Below, in pieces: positions 21,181-31,165 of a stretch of DNA of 64,000 bases (positions are counted from its first letter, which is position 1; every line of letters begins with the position of its first letter). The translations under genes and the position numbers were made by a program. The DNA lies in contig JALMQS010000888.1 in the NCBI GenBank assembly GCA_024734495.1, positions 206,014-270,013 of the forward strand, in the 5' to 3' direction. The notes beneath the pieces were generated by a model. That model was given only the letters and a program-made list of their open reading frames with translations. It was not told the DNA's origin and ran no database searches. Origin of the DNA: Forficula auricularia (Eukaryota; Arthropoda; Insecta; Dermaptera; Forficulidae).

Positions 21181-23216
21181 AACAACGCTGTTAAGCAATT
21201 TGCAGACTTAACAAGCTTATACCAGCCAGCAGCAGAACATATTTTGCTAAGTGTCATTTATACTGCAAACAAGTATGGAAGCGAACAAATTCTCATTGGA
21301 AAGCACAGAAGTTGTTTTAGCATCTACTGGGAAAGGAGTAATTGAAACAGAAGAAGCAAGGTTGCTACTTAATGGGACGTTTAATGCATGTTTAATGGGT
21401 CCAGATTCAGTAGCAAGTCACACTGTAGCATCTGCTAGCATACAGAAGGCTTTAACTCCTGCAGAAGTGGCAGAAATATGTGCAGGGACCCAATTTGACT
21501 TTGATTCCATTAAGAATGACTTTTGCAAAATTTGTCCTGATTTTGCTCATGATGTTGAGCTTACTACACCATCTTATTCTTGTGGGTTCGCGTGTAGGGT
21601 ACTTTTTGAGATTGGGCCACTTTCTAGATCAGTCAAAAGAAAAGATGCTGATAAGATCTGGAAAATACGGTTTCCCCACTTTGATGAAAATGGAGATTTG
21701 GTATCGTATAAATGTTTTACCCTACTGATGACAACTGATACAACTCCAGTTGATGCTCCCCTTCTGTGTAGTACAACTTCTACCCATACCCTGGCTAGGA
21801 AAAGTGACAAGGAGTTTTTTCCTCTACAGTCTGTCCCTGATATCTCTAACGAAGGGGATATTTTCGATGGAAGCGTGACACCTTGGACAACAGATGGTGT
21901 TTATGCTCACCTGGTTAAATCATGGACAGATGCTCAAGACAAGAGTAAGCAGGTACTGGAGCAGGATGTCTATGCTGCTTGGAGCATCCTAGCAGTTACT
22001 AGGAGAGGCATTCCGAACCAATCAATAAAGAACATCCCTCCATCAGCAACGAACGATGCTGATTATCAGAACACTCCCAACTCTTCCGATAGAGTTCTAG
22101 GTAATTCTAGGACGTTCACTAGGACAGAGAAGGATCCACAGACGGGAGAAGTTAAGCGAATTGAGGAGACGAAATCTAGTGCCAGATCAAAAGATTCTCT
22201 GGTCATAAGAGCACGAAAGGTAGCGTCAGAAATGTTACAAGACAAGAATAGAATAAGCAGGATCACGAAGTTCTTGTTGTCTGCGAGGAATAATAAGCGC
22301 TTCTGTGTCGCTGTTTGTCGCATCCTCATTAGGAGTAGCAAGTTCACACTCCACGATTTGGACAAAATTAACAATAATCGTAAGGCTAATCAGGTTCTGA
22401 TCAACAGCACTCGGCTGATGGCTGCTGAGGACTACGATATGGTTACTGTCGATAATGATGGAGCGCCTGCGGAGGTTATTAAGGAGGAACTGTCTAAGTT
22501 CAGAGACGTTGATGTGTACTCTCTGGATAGTCGAAGGGATCTGGTGGCCCAAAGCATTGCTTTAAACCCCGTTCTTGCGAACGCCTGCTACCAGTCCCGA
22601 GTCTGTCCTTTTTGTGTCGCTTCTGCTGTTTCTGAAAGTGACGTTCGAGAAGAAGTCCCTTGCACCGACAACTACACCAAGATTAACACCATCCAGAAAG
22701 TGATAAATCTGTCGAAGAAAAACACGAAGGCCGATGCGAAGAGTTATCTGGACGCACTCGCTGCTATACACGTTTAAAAACAACAATGCACCAACTGCTC
22801 TTCAGCAAGGTGACAATTACATGGTTTTGTCTATTAAACAGGCTGGATTACTGGCAATGACAAAATTTAACCAAATTACCATGGTGGTGTGTACAGATGA
22901 TGTCAACCAGGTATTGTTAACTCCACTGTCAGGGGCATGTTTCCCTAGAGATAAAATCAATGAAATGGCCATGGAATTGGCCATAAGTATCCCTGATCTA
23001 CTTTGCATGATAAATTCCAGTTGTCAGTCTGGAGGGCATTATCTACCAGAGTCTACTACGGCATGTGCTGCAGTTGCTGCAGTGAATGCAGTCCGTAATT
23101 TAAAAGATGAGAAGCTTGCACGTCAGATTTGTAACAAGACGATCAAGCAGTATATTAATCGTCATAAGGAATACTCTGAAGTGCAATTTAAGTGCTTAGA
23201 AAAGATTTTACAATGA
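21181..23216 (+). pseudogene. Cassette B: N-like ORF interrupted by a second gene
   Basis: The N-like frame runs from about 21251 to 21715 and resumes, in another frame, at 22770-23216. Sequence on both sides is nearly identical to cassette A (few substitutions, such as a Gly-to-Val-type change near 21550). The interruption replaces 12-14 bases of A. The upstream frame break of cassette A is present here too. Confidence 0.75.
21716..22776 (+). CDS. Inserted 'CPFC' protein, distant paralogue of the cassette 'CPIC' protein
   Basis: The frame is open from the preceding N-like sequence through to the TAA at 22775-22777, so the insert alone lacks its own start. Landmarks in order are VTPWTTDGVYAHLVKSW, NRISRITKFLLSARNNKRFC with VAVCRIL, SRVCPFCVASAVS, and KADAKSYLDALAAIH. 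Each aligns with a block in the 17578-19197 protein in the same order (TIAVCRAL, ACPICLFA, NPVRLLDALAAKH), so the two are homologous but highly diverged, as from two related viruses. The Lys/Gly-rich head is absent. Function not recognised; same viral inference as for the other. Confidence 0.55.
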
Positions 23217-24641
23217 ATCCAATGCCCGTATATCAGGCAGATAAGAAAGGTGGAAAGAAACAGGGTAAGAATGGGGGTAAGGGGAAAAAGGGTAGCTACA
23301 CTGAAAAGAAGCCACCCCCACCTCGACCTCAAGAAGAGGATTTGCGCCCTCTCCAACAAAAAAAAGGACCTGCCGGTGAACTATCGCTCGCGGCGTGGAG
23401 GCCTGCTGCTCTGGTTGGCGTGTCTCTGGACGGATGTAAGGCCGACGTGGACATCCCGGAGCTGGTTGCGTACCTACTAACACCCGAAGAGTCATCTGTT
23501 CTAGATCCGCGGATGGCAATAGATCAGCAAGCGGATAGATCCGCACCCCTTCTTACTCTCCCTTCGCCTGAGGCAGATGCATGCCAACTTGCTACACAAG
23601 AGCAAGCTTCAGATGAAGACGAGCACGAAACCGAGGATCAGCGCCGCATGTTTATAGATGCGCTCATCCTAGAGTGCAGAACACCCACCAACCATAGTGG
23701 ACTGTCCCACCATTCATTTATAACCGCATTAGCGGCGGTAGCTAGCGTGGTACCCATAACTGACGTTATGAATTCCAATCCAGCCCAATCTCGCGTAGAC
23801 GAATTAATAACAGAGGCTGCCGCCGAACAAATACCTATGACCAATTCCCAAGCCTCAGCCCTTCAAGGGAACACCAACAATAACACTGGTAAACCTACGG
23901 CTACGACGGATATACACACGCGAACATTTCAACAGATCCAAGGCAAACGAGTAGACTCCTCATCTACTCAGAAGGCGATGAAGTTCGCTGCAGATATATC
24001 CGAATCCCCAGAAAGGGTGCTTGGGCTTATGTTAGCTGGACATAGGAACAGGGCATGGACTATAGCGGTCTGTAGGGCCCTTAGGCATATATGGGGTGAC
24101 AAAAAAATGAAACAACCCCTTAGTAGCCAAGATACCCTCAACTACACTCACCAGGGGTATCAATCCCATAGGCACGACGTGTCTTAATAACCTATCGCGC
24201 AAACACCCACGAGCATCTGATGCAAAGCTAGTAAGAACTCAGTTCTTATGCGCAGTGCGGGCGTGGTCGCGTGGAGACTTGGCGTTAGCGGCTAAAGAGA
24301 CAAGGAAGAACGTGATCAATGGTTCTGATCAGCCTGATATGGATGAGGGATGGACGGAGAAGGATTCGCAAAACACGGCGGTACATCTATTAATAGCGGT
24401 GTCGCCTGCCGTATTGGCACTTACCCCCAATGCGTGTCCCATCTGCCTATTCGCTCCTCTCTGCTCGGGCTCGTATATCAGGCAGATAAGAAAGGTGGAA
24501 AGAAACAGGGTAAGAATGGGGGTAAGGGGAAAAAGGGTAGCTACACTGAAAAGAAGCCACCCCCACCTCGACGTCAAAGGCCAATCCAACCTAAACATCA
24601 GTTCTCCTTTTAGTCTCCGCGACTCTTTGGCTCTTTTCTAA
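23213..24641 (+). pseudogene. Cassette B: broken copy of the 'CPIC' gene
   Basis: This copy is identical to cassette A through the Lys/Gly head and most of the body. The frame breaks at about 24148 (a small indel in actaca(c)tcacc) and ends at 24187. A second frame covers 24255-24641. From 24473 the region equivalent to 18838-19140 of A, including the LDALAA block, is missing and is replaced by a copy of the head-coding leader. Confidence 0.8.
24473..24572 (+). repeat. Duplicated leader inside the cassette B 'CPIC' gene
   Basis: One hundred bases (gtatatcaggcagataagaa ... cccccacctcgac) duplicate 23228-23331 of the same cassette exactly or nearly so. They sit in place of about 300 bp of the gene's 3' part. 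Confidence 0.9.
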
Positions 24642-24839
24642 ACTGACCCTGAGGCCTTGACTTCAAGGGCTTGGGGTCCCTTAATTTTCGGGGTAACCCA
24701 AAAAGACCGGAGACGCTGTCGGGAGATGTAGGCAGAGTTTTCTGTTCTGTATGAGCGTTCGAGTTCCCTGGAATTCTCTAGCAGTGAGATAGGGTTTCGA
24801 ACGCGTAGAGAGGCACAATAGAGAGGCACAATATGCCAC

Positions 24840-25266
24840 TGGTGGATTGCCAGAGCATTTGCAGTACGAGAATTTAGAAAGAGCATTTAGTGAATCACAG
24901 AGAGCCTTTAGTGCTGCTCAGAAGGCAAAAATAAGCCAACTTAAAACTGAATTTCCTGCAGTCGACAATTCTAAGAAAGATGATGGTGATGATGATCCTG
25001 GTAATGGAGGAGGGAGTGGAATTAATGAAATGCATGATCATGATACATCAGAAGATGAAAATAAAAGAAGAGAGGCAGACTTAGTTCAGCAACTTGGAGC
25101 AATTGCTTCAGATATGTCGTCAACCAGTGTAGTGTTGCCAGCTCAAAGGAAACTTATACAACAACTTGCTTATCAAGAAAGTGAACTCATTAAGGCTGCC
25201 AAAGGAAAGGTTAGAATTGCTGATGATTCACAAAAAAATCAGGACGAAAACCTACCCAAAGGGTAA
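24840..25266 (+). CDS. Cassette B: gag-like ORF
   Basis: Same protein as at 19396-19823 with minimal change. It ends in the TAATG overlap with the pol frame. The description and the uncertainty about its role are as for the cassette A copy; here it is followed by an intact protease start, which supports the gag position. Confidence 0.4.
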
Positions 25267-25945
25267 TGGTGCCAACTAGTGAGACGCCAACAACTAGTAA
25301 GGCAACACATAGGAGATTACCAGCAAGCCCTGGACAACATCACTTAAGAAGCCCTTTAACACCAAAAGGACTATCTTCAGATGGCAAGTCAGTAGAACAA
25401 AAAATTGACAAGACATTAGAAGACACAAAATTTAGAGAAAAATACTCCATGAAGCTCAAAGTGGAAGGTAAGGATATTATTTTCGAAATCGATAGTGGCG
25501 CAGTCGTCACGTTGATGGGTAAAAATCTGTTTGATAGGCTTTTCCCTCCCTTGCCATCTATAATACAAATATAAAATTGGTATCATACTGTGAAACCAGT
25601 TTGGATACGGTGGGGTACACGTCAGTTAAAGTAAATTACAGTAACATGGATTACCATTTAAATATTTACATTACAAAATTAAATAGGCCACCATTAATGG
25701 GAAGGGAATGGATTCGACAATTAAAATTAATAAATTTCAACATACCTTTACAAATAAATAGCATTGAAGACAAATTAGGGAAATTATTAAAGGATTATAA
25801 CGAAATTTTCAATGGGGAAATTACAAAAATAAAAGGTTTACAAGCCAAACTTAAATTGAAGGAAAATGCAGACCCGGTATTTATAAAAGCACGACGAGTT
25901 CCGTTCAAGTTATTACCATTGGTAGAAAAGGAAATAGAACATTAA
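25266..25945 (+). pseudogene. Cassette B: Ty3/gypsy-like pol fragment (protease to RT start)
   Basis: The ATG at 25266 opens a frame with IIFEIDSGAVVTLMGKNLFD, the retropepsin active site (D-S-G-A). It stops at 25573. The next frame (25577-25945) has NRPPLMGREWIRQLKL, a linker block characteristic of gypsy pol, then AKLKLKENADPVFIKARRVP, the entry to the RT domain. It is cut at 25945 where the T block and Harbinger end begin, so the RT catalytic core, RNase H and integrase are missing. This fixes the cassettes as parts of a retroelement of Ty3/gypsy type. No LTR is recognised next to the array. Confidence 0.85.
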
Positions 25946-26085
25946 TAGAACATGTTCTAATCACAAAATCCAACAAGCTAGCCAGCTTCCCAGCCCTCAG
26001 TGACGTCATTTTAAGCCTCTGGGTCCAGCCTAGCCAGCCATCTAAATTTCTATCAACAAAAAACGCCTGGGGTGAACCGGCTTTA

Positions 26086-27480
26086 GACATAACAAAATGT
26101 ATGCTCGATGAAAAATCTGCAAAGTATCTTTCTTCTGTGCCGCTATCAAACGATACTGTTTCATGATCTGGCAAGCTATGTCAAACAAGAACTAGTTACA
26201 CGTCTACAAAAAATACGATTCGTCTTGCAAATGGATGAGTCGACTGATGTCGCTGGTCTGGCTATCTTGCTGGTTATCGTGAGATATCCATTTGAAAGTT
26301 TTTTTGAAGAAGACAAGCTTATATGTTCACCGCTGCCCACAAACACTACCGGAGAAGAAATTTTTAATAAAATAAATATATTTTTTGAAAAAAATAATCT
26401 CAGTTGAAATGATTGCATTGACATTTGTACAGTTGCGGCCAAGGTGATGACGGGTAAGACAGCAGTAGTGTCACAAATAAAAAATAAAGCGCCTAATTGT
26501 AGTTCCTGTCATTGTATCCTGCATAGACAAGCACTTGCGATGAAGCAAATGCCGTCAAATCTAAAATTAGTTATGGATGAAGCGGTAAAAATAATTAATT
26601 TTATCAAATCACGACCACTACAATTCCGATTGTTTTCATTATTGTATGAAGATTATGGTAGCATACATAAAACACTGCTGCTCCATACAGAAGTGCGATG
26701 GCTGTCGCGGGGTAAACTTTAACAAGGCTTCTTGAAGTTAGAGCCGAGTTACATATGTTTCTTTCAGATACTTCTTTTAATTTGAAAGACCGTTTGTATG
26801 ATAAAACTTGGTTGTTCCGACTGTCTTTTATGGCAGATTTCTTTCAAAAACTGAAAGAATTAAATTTATCATTGCAAGGTAAACAGACAAGTGTTCCAGG
26901 CCTGTAACAAAATAACTGCCTTCAAAAGAAAATTAGATTTTTAGATTATTTGCGTTGGTAAGAGAGAAATAGAAAGAAAGCTTTACGTCACTCAGTGAGT
27001 TTGTTAGCGATAACGACTCAGAAATGTTTCAAGATGATGTATTTGAAGAATTGGTACAATATCTCACTTCGATGCGCGCATCTTTTGAGAATTATTTTCC
27101 CGAAGAACAGAATACAAAAATGAAACTGAATCCATGGATTCATAATCCTTTTTTACCCAACTTGCAAAAGCCCGAAAGTATGTCAAAGGACATATATGAA
27201 TCTCTTTTAGAAATGTCATCAGACACAAGTATGGAGTCACTGTTTCTCTCAACGATTTTTGGTGCAGAATCCGTGATGAATATCCAATGCTTGCCAAAAT
27301 GGCTCTGAATATTCTTCTCCCGTTCCCAACAACATATTTGTGCGAAACAGGATTCTCAACCTATGCACCCACGAAAACAAAATACCGCAATAGACTGGAC
27401 GCCGAACCTGATATGAGACTTCAACTGTCTTCTATCAAACCTGATATCAACCAATTGATGAAAAATAAAAAACAGTTTCA
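26086..27480 (+). pseudogene. hAT-2 transposase, catalytic and C-terminal part
   Basis: Resuming after the Harbinger target site, frames encode YLSSVPLSNDTV, the core block LQMDESTDVAG, SCHCILHRQALAMKQ, TEVRWLSRG and the C-terminal TYLCETGFSTYAPTKTKYRN. These parallel hAT-1 block by block. At least five stops or shifts break the gene. With 12296-12385 and 15211-15590 it forms one old transposase gene cut into three parts by younger insertions. Confidence 0.85.
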
Positions 27481-27483
27481 TAC

Positions 27484-27900
27484 ATGGAGGAAGAAATCGA
27501 AATTCAGACTACTGTTCCACACCTCGAGTGCGGACCCACGAGAGGAGATGATCAGGGAGCTGATACAGCTAACAGCAGAGAAGATGGCGGAGATAGGGAC
27601 TACCCGCGAGGAAAGGGTGATAAACTCCATTTATGGCTGAGCTCAAAATTATCAAGGCCATTGCAAAACATCCTTTGCAAACATATTTTATAATTTTGTC
27701 TATAAATTCATGCCCGCTAACAACCAATTATTGGCAAGCTCATTCTTAATCTTGCAGGCTCGTATAAGTGGGATGTCTATCCAGGAACTTTACGATTTTC
27801 AGACACGTGCGGATAACTGTATCTACGCCTCTCATGGTGGAAATGTTCACGACTTAAACGGCCATGGCTTGTGTCATGCTCATGGCTGACGGAGATGACT
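27484..27900 (+). other. Unassigned remnant after hAT-2
   Basis: About 27500-27640 stays open in two frames (one with IRELIQLTAEKMAEIG). It may be gag-like retroelement debris, given gypsy integrase downstream, but it is too short to assign. Confidence 0.25.
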
Positions 27901-27954
27901 TTAAAGTCATATTTTGTCAGTGGCACTTAAAAAGATTCATGAAAACAGAAAGTT

Positions 27955-28050
27955 TTCCTGAACGCCCTATTTACGGATGAGGCTAGTTTCACCAATCATG
28001 GCCAAGTCAACAGAGAAAACACTACCTTATATTTGATCACCCAACTACCT
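27955..28050 (+). pseudogene. Short DDE transposase fragment
   Basis: One frame reads LFTDEASFTNHGQVNREN, matching the FSDEATFH..G.VN motif around the second catalytic Asp of a family of DDE (IS630/Tc1-type) transposases common in arthropods. Only this block remains. Confidence 0.5.
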
Positions 28051-28069
28051 TATATTTGGCCAAGAGATT

Positions 28070-28330
28070 CCCATCCCTTATGATTGCGACCTGCAAGCTA
28101 CTGGGGAGGGAATGCCACTAAGCGAATATACTTAAGACCTGAAGAAGAGGCTGTCAATAGCCCATCAGGCCGTCCAGAGATGAGGAGCAAAGGGGGCGAC
28201 AAAACCGCCAAAAGAACGCGTCACGAAAGCTGAGGGAGTTCCAACAGGGTGAATGGGTTTACTTAAACACCCCTGCTGTGAAGCCCGGCGAAGCCAAGAA
28301 GTTTCACAGAATTCAGCTTTGATAACTGCA
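28070..28330 (+). pseudogene. Ty3/gypsy integrase C-terminal fragment
   Basis: Across frame changes the sequence reads DLKKRLSIAHQAVQR and then LREFQQGEWVYLNTPAVKPG with KKFHRI, the integrase C-terminal domain layout of gypsy elements. Stops are present. Not contiguous with the pol fragment at 25266-25945, so it may come from a different copy. Confidence 0.65.
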
Positions 28331-28890
28331 AGAAGAGCTTATTAAACAGTATTTGAAGATTCATTAAGGGGACCTGTGGAGTGTGTCGCTGGCCATTCTT
28401 TCACCACAAAGCTAAGTGTTACTAGAGAAACATAGACAGATAGTCTCAGATACTAGTTTCAATTGTTAACATCCAAATATTTCAAAAAGAAAAAGAAAAA
28501 GTCATTCAAGTGTGAACACTGCAAGAAGGGTTTCATACTAACGCAGGTTCTTAAAAAATATTTGTTGATTTATTGTAGTAATAATCCATTCGGTTTAACC
28601 TGCGGGTTGAGCGTAGAATAGACTCGCAATACTCCCTGCTTGTCGTAAGAGGCAACTAAGGGGAAGGGTGGATGGGACTCTTCAGCCTTGATTGACTACC
28701 CGTCTAGGGAAAAAAATCCCTAAACAAATTAAGAGTGAAGCCCCTTTAGGCGATTGAGGGCACGGCAACTCGCTCTTAAAATCTCTAAAATTGGCCTCCA
28801 GGGCAAAAAAGGCCATTAATCCATTCGGTTGCAATCACTGCAAGAAGACCTTCTCACATAAGTGTGATCGCACTCAGCAATAAAAAAACG
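28300..28890 (+). pseudogene. Decayed C2H2 zinc-finger array
   Basis: Three finger-like pieces recur: a worn NCKKSLL segment near 28325, FKCEHCKKGFILTQVLKK at about 28510, and FGCNHCKKTFSHKCD at about 28830. The CxxCKK(G/T)F core is clear in the last two but the histidines are lost. A SINE/LINE-like insertion splits the third finger from its linker. Confidence 0.6.
28596..28816 (+). mobile_element. 221-bp short retroelement with 14-bp target duplication
   Basis: The insert starts taacctgcgggttgagcgta and ends cagggcaaaaaaggcc. It is flanked by exact copies of taatccattcggtt at 28582-28595 and 28817-28830. Duplication length fits target-primed reverse transcription. No ORF; SINE-like or a 5'-truncated LINE. 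Confidence 0.8.
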
Positions 28891-28899
28891 TTTTTAGAC

Positions 28900-29147
28900 A
28901 GTTCATTAAATCAAAAAGAAAAACTCATATGCATCTAGAGTTGCTTTATTATTTTTTCAAAAGCTACTGCATTAAAAAAAAAATCATTGAAAAAGGGATA
29001 ATTTTTTCTAAACGTTTGAAATATTAATAAACGTTTTTGTTATTAAGGAATTTAACATCAAAAGAGATGTATTCAGATGAAATTACCTTAGTAAAATTTA
29101 CAAATTTATCTTGTCTTAAACACAACACGTGAATTTATAATACCCCT
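28900..29147. other. AT-rich spacer
   Basis: Nothing recognisable. Confidence 0.4.
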
Positions 29148-29720
29148 GTCCCCTGTATGAAGACACTCCAGATTTTTTGGTACACAAAAAAGTGATTTTT
29201 GGAAAATAATACAATTATTACCAATAATTAAATCATTCGCTGATTTGTACGTCATTTATCCTATTAGGACCTATTTTTACCTTCTCCTCCCAATTTTATG
29301 TAAATTATTTTTACTCCGCAGAACCCTACAGAGTAATTGTAATATTTTACAAATTCCTTAAGTCCTAAACTGCTGACACTAATCACGTCCATCCTTAGTC
29401 ACGAATACTAGGACACATGGAGAGGAGCCGGCCGCCTCCAATACTCCCCGCTGATCTATCTACTTTTGCAGATCTAAACAATAATTCTATATAAAAGATC
29501 CAAAACTCAAGAGTAGTCAGCTCATAACTCAGAAGCGTCAGGGAGCTCAGAGCTCGAAATCGTTAAGGAGCTCAGAGGGCTCGAGCTCACCGATGTAGTA
29601 TTTTCTATAAGTAGAACCACTCTAAACTCTCATTGTAACTAACATTTTTATTTAAAATAGACTCATTTATTAATTTAAATTAACTTAGCCTTTCTGTTGC
29701 TCTAGAACCTCGCATATTTT
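29148..29720 (+). repeat. Possible solo LTR or promoter-bearing repeat
   Basis: The segment starts near tgtcccctgtatgaagac and ends near tgttgctctagaacctcgca. It holds a TATA-like box (ctatataaaagatc) at about 29488 followed by a tandem gagctcagag(ggctc) patch. This layout resembles an invertebrate gypsy LTR. No second LTR and no target duplication were found, so the call is weak. Confidence 0.3.
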
Positions 29721-30177
29721 TTAGATACCAAACGCAAAGGCTTATTTACGGCGGCGAACCACCCCCGGAATCGATCGTTCTCCACGCTATCAGGCAGCTT
29801 AATCCTGTAGAGAATAACAGGCTGTCTAAAATATTTATCAGGTCCCTTAATAGCACAGAGGGCCACGACATAATCTGGTGGCATTGTCGTTGGAATTTCT
29901 TGAGACTGCCGTGGTATAGCAGCCTGGATTTACGTCCAGGGTCATTCGTCTTCGGAAGAATTTGCCTTTTTGAGCTTGCGTTTGGTTGACTGTTCTCGCG
30001 TAAAAACGGTAACCGGCTAACGTCAAAAGGTCGAAAACAATCAAAGTTGTTCCAGGGGGCAAGACGGCTACAGAACCGAAGGAAGCCTTTGAGAAGTCTC
30101 CGAGATTTTACCAGCGAACAGCTGCATGACCAGTGAGCTAAACAATTCAAATTGCCCTGGGAGGTTCCAGTTGTCAA
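29702..30177 (-). pseudogene. Unassigned coding remnant on the minus strand
   Basis: Two minus-strand frames look protein-like: MPPDYVVALCAIKGPDKYF followed by ILYRIKLPDSV (29702-29884), and an overlapping frame up to 30177. They are probably one protein with a shift. Not recognised. It could belong to a retroelement in reverse orientation. Confidence 0.3.
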
Positions 30178-30279
30178 AATTAAAATTAAAATAATAATAA
30201 TATTGCTTAGTCACTCAAATTTATTCCTTTTTTTTGCTAAAATAAGTTTTTCAAAATATATATAATTTAAAAAAAAGAA

Positions 30280-30810
30280 ATGTGGTCCTCTGATACTTCA
30301 ATTCGGCGGTCGTTCTTCACTGCCGCCATGTCACGAAACAGATTTGAGGAGATATCCGTATTCCTACGTTTTGATGATAAATCGACAAGAGCTGAACGCA
30401 AACAGCAAGACAAATTAGCCGGGATAAGAGAGCTCTGGGAGATGTTTGTAGATAATTGTAGGAAAGCCTTCGAGCCATATGAAAGTATCACCATTGATGA
30501 GCAGTTAGTAACCTTCAGAGGAAGATGCCTATTTAGGCAGTTCATAAAATCCAAACCAGGGCGGTATGGCATCAACATTTGAGTGGCTGCCGATGTCAAA
30601 ACATCATATCTATTCAACCTTCAAATATACACAGGAAAATCTCCTGGCGGAGTGGCCGAAAGGGATCAAGGCTATCATGTAGTGAAGGATTTGGTGGAAC
30701 CAAATCACGGAAGTGGGCGAGGGGGTACTTTTCACAAATGCTGCCTTGGCACAATATTTACTAACAAAAAATATCCTTCCCCAAAGTCCTTAGTAAAAAT
30801 TCAAACAAAT
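30280..30810 (+). pseudogene. piggyBac-like transposase fragment
   Basis: The first frame (30280-30582) reads FFTAAMSRNRFEEISVFLRF, then ITIDEQLVTFRGRCLFRQF and IKSKPGRYGI, the canonical piggyBac block holding a catalytic Asp. A TGA at 30580 replaces the expected Trp codon; the frame continues VAADVKTSYLFNLQIYTGK. A shift near 30720 moves to FTNAALAQYLLTKNIL. The last catalytic segment and the C-terminal Cys-rich region are missing. The capsid-like ORF begins about 350 bp downstream. Confidence 0.85.
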
Positions 30811-31165
30811 TCACCCGTTGATATCATTCCCGACATCAAACATCATTTATTTTGCTTGCTTGCTAATAGTAAAAGAAAAATAATTTCACCTTCATTTATT
30901 GAACCAATCACAAATCTAATTCAAAATGAATTACAATACATTTCTGCTTTCAGTCCTTAGAAAATCGGAACGATAACAGGGCCGCGCGAGTTGCGAGGTA
31001 AGTGGCCAAACGCGCTTAGCCGGTTTGAATAAGGTAAATTAAACCAAAAATACATGGCTCTCCTACTGATATTCTCCGATAAATGAAACTTCAAAAAAAA
31101 AAAAAAGCAAGCACGCATTCATTTAAATAAACCCCATCACACCCATTCATAATTCGTTTCTGTTA

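Larger units (their letters stand above)
21181..25652 (+). repeat. Tandem cassette B
   Basis: This is the second copy of the unit, 4.47 kb to the point equivalent to the end of A. After that the sequence continues into reverse-transcriptase coding DNA to 25945. Relative to A it has a 1.05-kb gene insertion in the N-like ORF, a 9-bp extra cagttgctg-type repeat at about 23071, a replaced segment in the 'CPIC' gene, and an intact protease start. Confidence 0.9.
15594..26082 (+). mobile_element. PIF/Harbinger-like transposon carrying a large internal insertion
   Basis: The left end is agcccggttcacaccaggcg; the right end is cgcctggggtgaaccggct, its near-perfect inverse. Both are flanked by TTA (15591-15593 and 26083-26085), the 3-bp duplication typical of PIF/Harbinger. 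The element splits the hAT-2 transposase gene. Only about 390 bp on the left and 110 bp on the right look like Harbinger sequence. The interior is filled by a LINE 3' end and two tandem retroelement/virus-like cassettes, making the whole unit 10.5 kb. Confidence 0.8.

Noticed and set aside
23208..23546. Minus-strand 112-codon ORF (also at 17573-17911)
   Set aside because: Shadow of the GC-rich 'CPIC' gene on the other strand; identical in both cassettes only because they are duplicates.
29702..30177. piggyBac C-terminal part on the minus strand
   Set aside because: I tried to match it to the Cys-rich end and the GTIRKNKR block of piggyBac and found no convincing agreement.
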